NCBI GenBank assembly: GCA_013398615.1
Contig: VZSR01000598.1
Location: forward strand, 2,393,521-2,457,520
Reading direction: 5' to 3'
Length of the DNA: 64,000 nt
Source of the DNA: Brachypodius melanocephalos
Lineage: Eukaryota; Chordata; Aves; Passeriformes; Pycnonotidae
Of this stretch, positions 60,393-64,000 are shown one piece after another. Position 1 is the first letter of the stretch. Each line of letters begins with the position of its first letter. The notes under the pieces were generated by a model. The model was not told the DNA's origin. It searched no databases and saw only the letters and a list, made by a program, of their open reading frames with translations. Position numbers and translations under genes: made by a program.

Positions 60393-62278
60393 TCCTACGC
60401 TGAGTTTACTCCTATTGGGGGAAAAGAAATAACAAATAGGAAAAAAAAAGTAGCTCCCTTGTGCCATTTCTACCTGCAAGGAAGACTCTTTTTCCAGGTT
60501 TTACCTCTTCCATGTGAATGTGAGGGCTCTCTGGCCAGTGATCCAGAGCATCTCCTGTGCCAGCTGCTCACCCTGAGTGCAGTCAGCAAACCCCCCAGGG
60601 CTCTGGGTGCCGTGTGGATGTGCAGCCTTGCTGTTATTTCTGTTCTTTTCAGCCCCTTGCTCAGCTGTCAGACTGGATTGTGGAGATGCAGAGCTCGGGT
60701 GACACCAACACAGAGCATCTTCTGCCACATCAGCCAGACGAGCAGCTCGATGCAAAGGAAGCTTCTCTTTGTTGCCACAGATTGTGTGCAGCTTTTTTTA
60801 AAGGAGCAGAGGAGGAGAAAACAGCAGGATTCTTGTTCTGGAGCAGGGTTTTGTTGTGCTGAGGGCCTGCTGGGAGGCTGAGATTTGTTTGTGCTCTGGA
60901 TACAGATCATCAGTGCCTCCCAACAGAACATTCCTGTCCTTGTGGTGCCCAGTTCTGTATCCTCAGAAGGACCCGGAGCTGCTGGGATTCCCTGGCCCTT
61001 CCTTGCCTGCAGGGGTAAGCAGATGGTCCTGCCCATGGATGGGCACACAACAGCTTGGCACCAGCATTTTATGGCCCAGTCGTCGTAAATAACTGATATT
61101 ATTTGCTTTCTCTATTTAGAGAAAAGTATTGTTCTACCCCAGTAGCAACTGGGAAAACAAATGCCACCATTTATCAGGCGAGTGCTGACAATAATAGAGG
61201 TCAAGTGGATTTATAGTGCCAGAACCCATTATATGTTTGAAGACTAATTAAAGCCTTAAATGAGATGCTTGTCCTACTGGAGGCTGCCTTTTTTTTTTCC
61301 CCTTTCTTTTCCTGCTGCTGTGCTTGTTTTCCCCCTCCCCCTTCCCTCTTTAAGAGCTTTGCTGTAATAATGGAGCACGAGGCTGACAGAGCTCCCCTGA
61401 TTAGATGTCAGCAGTGGATGATTTGGGATGCTCTGGGAGCACTGGGAGCACTGGACCGTATCTCCACTGTCACTGCAGAGCTGGGAAGGGTTTCCAGACC
61501 AGCATCCCACCCCAAACAAACGCCTTGGCTGCTCTGATTTAATTATCTGGAGCAATATTTAGAGTTGTCTGCCAGAATCAAGGGTCAGGGCTGTACAGGT
61601 GGGGGGAGAGGCTGTCCAGGGCTCTGAGAACTCCCCCAAAAGCTGAGCCAATATCTTGGTTAATGCAGGCACAGCAGGAAATGACCTTTTCCTGAGCATA
61701 CAGCAAGCCCTGCTGCTGGATTTGTTGTGATGTTCGGGGTGCCCAGCCTGTGCTTTGTGGGGAGCGCTGCAGGCACTGAGGGCTGCTGTTGGCTCCACAG
61801 CCTTTCCCTGTTGGATTTCCACGGAGTCCCCTGTCAGGTTGAATTCTGCCTGCTCTGGCACAGCCCCCCAGAGGGATCCAGCTGCAAATATAGAGCTGGT
61901 GCTGTGTCTGGGGTTGGGGAGCCCTGCTCTGCTCGGGCTGGAAGCGGGAGGGAGGCGGCAGCTCCAGGAGCAGCGGGAGAGGGGGCAGAGCTGGGGCTTA
62001 TCAAAGCACATGTCAGCTTGATAAGAGCTGCTGCCAGGGCTCCCTGAGTCGCTGCTACACATGTTCAGCTCGATCTTGTCAACTGCAATCTCTTGGAGAT
62101 GGAGCCAGGAACAAAGCTCTGTCTGCCCAGCTTGCCCCTAGTGCTGCTTTCCATGAGATGATCCCATCACCATCCTTGAGAAAACTTCCTTGTGTTCTCC
62201 GTGGCCGCAGGTTAAAGACAAGAATGTGGGAACCGTTAAAACTCGCCTCAGCGACCAAATTGCAAAAGCAAAATGTTG

Positions 62279-62305
62279 AAAAAAATTTTTTTTTAAAAAA
62301 ATTTT
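62279..62305. repeat. A/T palindromic run
   Basis: A run of A, then T, then A, then T in blocks of four to nine bases makes a perfect-looking low-complexity palindrome. A similar but shorter block occurs at 12107-12126. It is probably just low-complexity DNA. Confidence 0.8.
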
Positions 62306-63689
62306 CCTTGGTTCACGGTGCTGTTGAGATCATAGGTGGGGAGGAGGAAGAGATTTTGAAAAAAAAAAAAATATTTAAAAAAGGCACAACACCCCTGAGC
62401 AGTGAAAAGAGCAACATCCCAGGAGCTCCAGGAAAACAGGGCATGAATGCAGCCAGTCAGGAGCGTTGCTCAGCTGATGTTCACAAGAAGGTTTCAACTT
62501 GCTCTCTTTGAGACCTCAGCAAACCTCCAAAACAGAGAGAGCATTTAGAAAGGCCCCTGAGGTTTTCCATCGCTGTGCAGCAGGCTTGGTAAACATTCCA
62601 ATAAATGCTGGAGAGAGAGGAGGGGAAAAAAAACCTTCCAGAGGAACAGACCTGGGTGTTCAGCTGCTCAATCCTTCGCATCCCTGGCTGCTGCTGGGGA
62701 TCAGCACTGGGGAGAAGGAGGCACAGCTCAGCTTTGGCTGAGCATTAAGTGGTGCTGCAGGTATTTCTGGGAAAAACTAAGTTGGAGGAGGCTGAAAGTT
62801 ACATCTGGAGCCATCTGAGGGAATGGAGACAGAGAATTAGCTGGACTCCTCCTGTCGTGGGATGCTTGTGAGTATGGAAAGCTCTGCTCTGCTGGAAGAT
62901 GGATGAGGACGTGTGGGATGAGAAAGGGAGAAGCTCCCACACCTCTGGTGGGAGTTGCTGCTGGTGTGGATCCAGTTTCTTGTAGCCCTGAGTGATAGGG
63001 ACCCTCTTAATGCTGCTTGTTTTAGTGCTGGTGAGCGGGGACAGTGTTTGGCCCCAGCTCTGGCTGGGATTTCTGGAAGAAACAGCTGTGTTGGATGAAG
63101 TTTATTGTAAATCTGAACTTCCTCTCTCAGCTCAAGTTGTGTATAAACCCCACACAGTCACAGACAGGCACCAACATCAGCACAAGAGAAAAAAGATGAG
63201 TTGTTCTGCTGTGTCTATTAAATTAACACGGGGCAGGTTCTCTCTGCTCGGAGATTAATGGCTGCTGGCCAGCGGTTCAGCGCTCTGGGAACACAGAAAA
63301 GCACCTGAGGATGGAGGTGTGTAATTAATGACTCTTTAGACAGCTGGAGATGATGTGTGTTTATCTAACTGGGCACACTTTGCTGCTTTCTTGCTTTCCT
63401 GGAAGTGGCTGTTAAATGAAGCCGTGACACACTCTCACTCCCAGGGGCTGGGCTCGCCTCTGAAACCCAAATGTGCCTCTGATTTGGTGTTTGTAGGTGA
63501 CTTTTACTGCAGACCCACCTTGCTGCTGTGGGTTGTTCTGAGAGAAGCCACCAGCAGCTGTAGCAGTGTCCAGAGTGTGTCACTGGGAGCCACTGGGAAC
63601 AGCCCAGCGCTGCCTTCCCCTCGCTGAGCTCCTGCCTGGGTGATCTGGCAGCACCCAAAATCCTTCACCCATCCCACAGCCATCTCCTC

Positions 63690-63901
63690 CAGGCTGAGGG
63701 TGGAGGGAATTTGGTGGAGCAAAGGGAGTTTTCCTCAGGGATGGAGTTGTTGGGCATCAGTAGGGGCTGCCCAGGGAGTCACCATCCCTGGAGGTGTTCA
63801 AGGAATGACTGGACGTGGCACTCGGTGCTCTGATCTGGTTGACAGGGTGGGAATTGGTTGGATTTGAGCTCTTTGAGGTGTTTTCCAGCATAAATGTTCT
63901 G
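63690..63901 (+). mobile_element. CR1 LINE 3' end
   Basis: The segment reads GCTGCCCAGGGAGTCACCAT, CCCTGGAGGTGTTCAAGGAA, then TGACTGGACGTGGCACTCGG and TGCTCTGATCTGGTTGACAG, closing with GAGGTGTTTTCCAGCATAAA. This is the classical avian CR1 tail in plus orientation, with a few substitutions. It is 5'-truncated; the left limit is uncertain. Confidence 0.92.
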
Positions 63902-64000
63902 AGCTGCTGGCAGGTGGGCCCCTGGCTTTGTGTGGAAGGGGTAGAGTTTGGTGGAGGTGCCGACTGCTGCTGGTGACGTGTGTTCAGTGCCTGTTCTCCA

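Larger units (their letters stand above)
54133..64000 (+). other. Presumptive GPSM1 intron 9 (to window end)
   Basis: I searched for the next GPSM1 exon (it should begin with two bases and encode a basic linker) and for GoLoco codons and found neither, so this whole stretch is most likely intron. Recognisable contents are an inverted pair of related repeats (57364-57527 and 60232-60392), a T run near 58313-58333, AT-rich repeat-free islands at about 55940-56050 and 61085-61270, an A/T palindrome at 62279-62305, and a CR1 tail at the right edge. Confidence 0.55.

Noticed and set aside
60234..60881. 215-codon plus-strand frame
   Set aside because: Its first third is the interspersed repeat and the rest has no protein-like character; the similarity to a frame at 57.4 kb is due to the repeat.
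15700..61222. A shared 16-mer GGATTTATAGTGCCAG near 15702 and 61207
   Set aside because: About one such match is expected by chance when a 64-kb sequence is compared with itself on both strands, and the flanks do not align.
1..64000. A search for a novel multi-gene system, CRISPR array, phage or bacterial element
   Set aside because: The window is ordinary intron-rich vertebrate DNA with two known genes; none of these features is present.

Overview
This is vertebrate nuclear DNA, almost certainly avian and probably passerine. Coding sequence occurs as short exons with consensus GT/AG splice sites and matching codon phases. CR1 retroposon 3' ends are scattered through it, and one intron carries what looks like an avian endogenous-retrovirus LTR. 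There are no operons, CRISPR arrays or bacterial mobile elements. Most long open frames here are chance frames in introns. Two runs of N (5006-5112 and 24968-25756) are assembly gaps.

Left part (about 0.7-8 kb, possibly to 11.5 or 15.7 kb), minus strand: part of a gene I identify as CCDC187, a CEP350-like centrosomal/microtubule coiled-coil protein. I delimit four exons (7401-7999, 1984-2651, 1530-1621, 767-1446) whose phases join without a break. A fifth, 3567-3656, is a phase-symmetric candidate cassette exon. A possible first coding exon lies at 11311-11509 and a possible RFX X-box at 15652-15665. The C-terminal exons lie off the left edge. The first 187 bases are a degenerate GC-rich minisatellite.

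Middle (about 15.8-45.5 kb): no exon I can defend. It holds CR1 fragments at 19.1 and 23.7 kb, a 789-base gap, and a long stretch that by eye becomes G+T-rich on the plus strand. That fits intron 1 of the plus-strand gene to the right, whose first exon and promoter may lie in or near the second gap.

Right part (45.7-54.1 kb), plus strand: eight consecutive exons of GPSM1 (AGS3, activator of G-protein signalling 3), encoding the whole TPR array of about 377 residues. All eight phases match and the protein is very close to vertebrate GPSM1. The linker and GoLoco (Gi-alpha binding) exons are not found and should lie beyond 64 kb. From 54.1 kb to the end is probably intron 9, with an inverted pair of related repeats (57.4 and 60.2 kb) and a CR1 at the right edge. 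The divergent CCDC187/GPSM1 order matches human 9q34.3 as I recall it, which supports both identifications.

No new multi-gene system was found. The best leads are the poorly known CCDC187 exon chain with its possible cassette exon, the X-box, the missing GPSM1 5' end, a sense LTR with two AATAAA signals just before a GPSM1 exon, and the inverted repeat pair.
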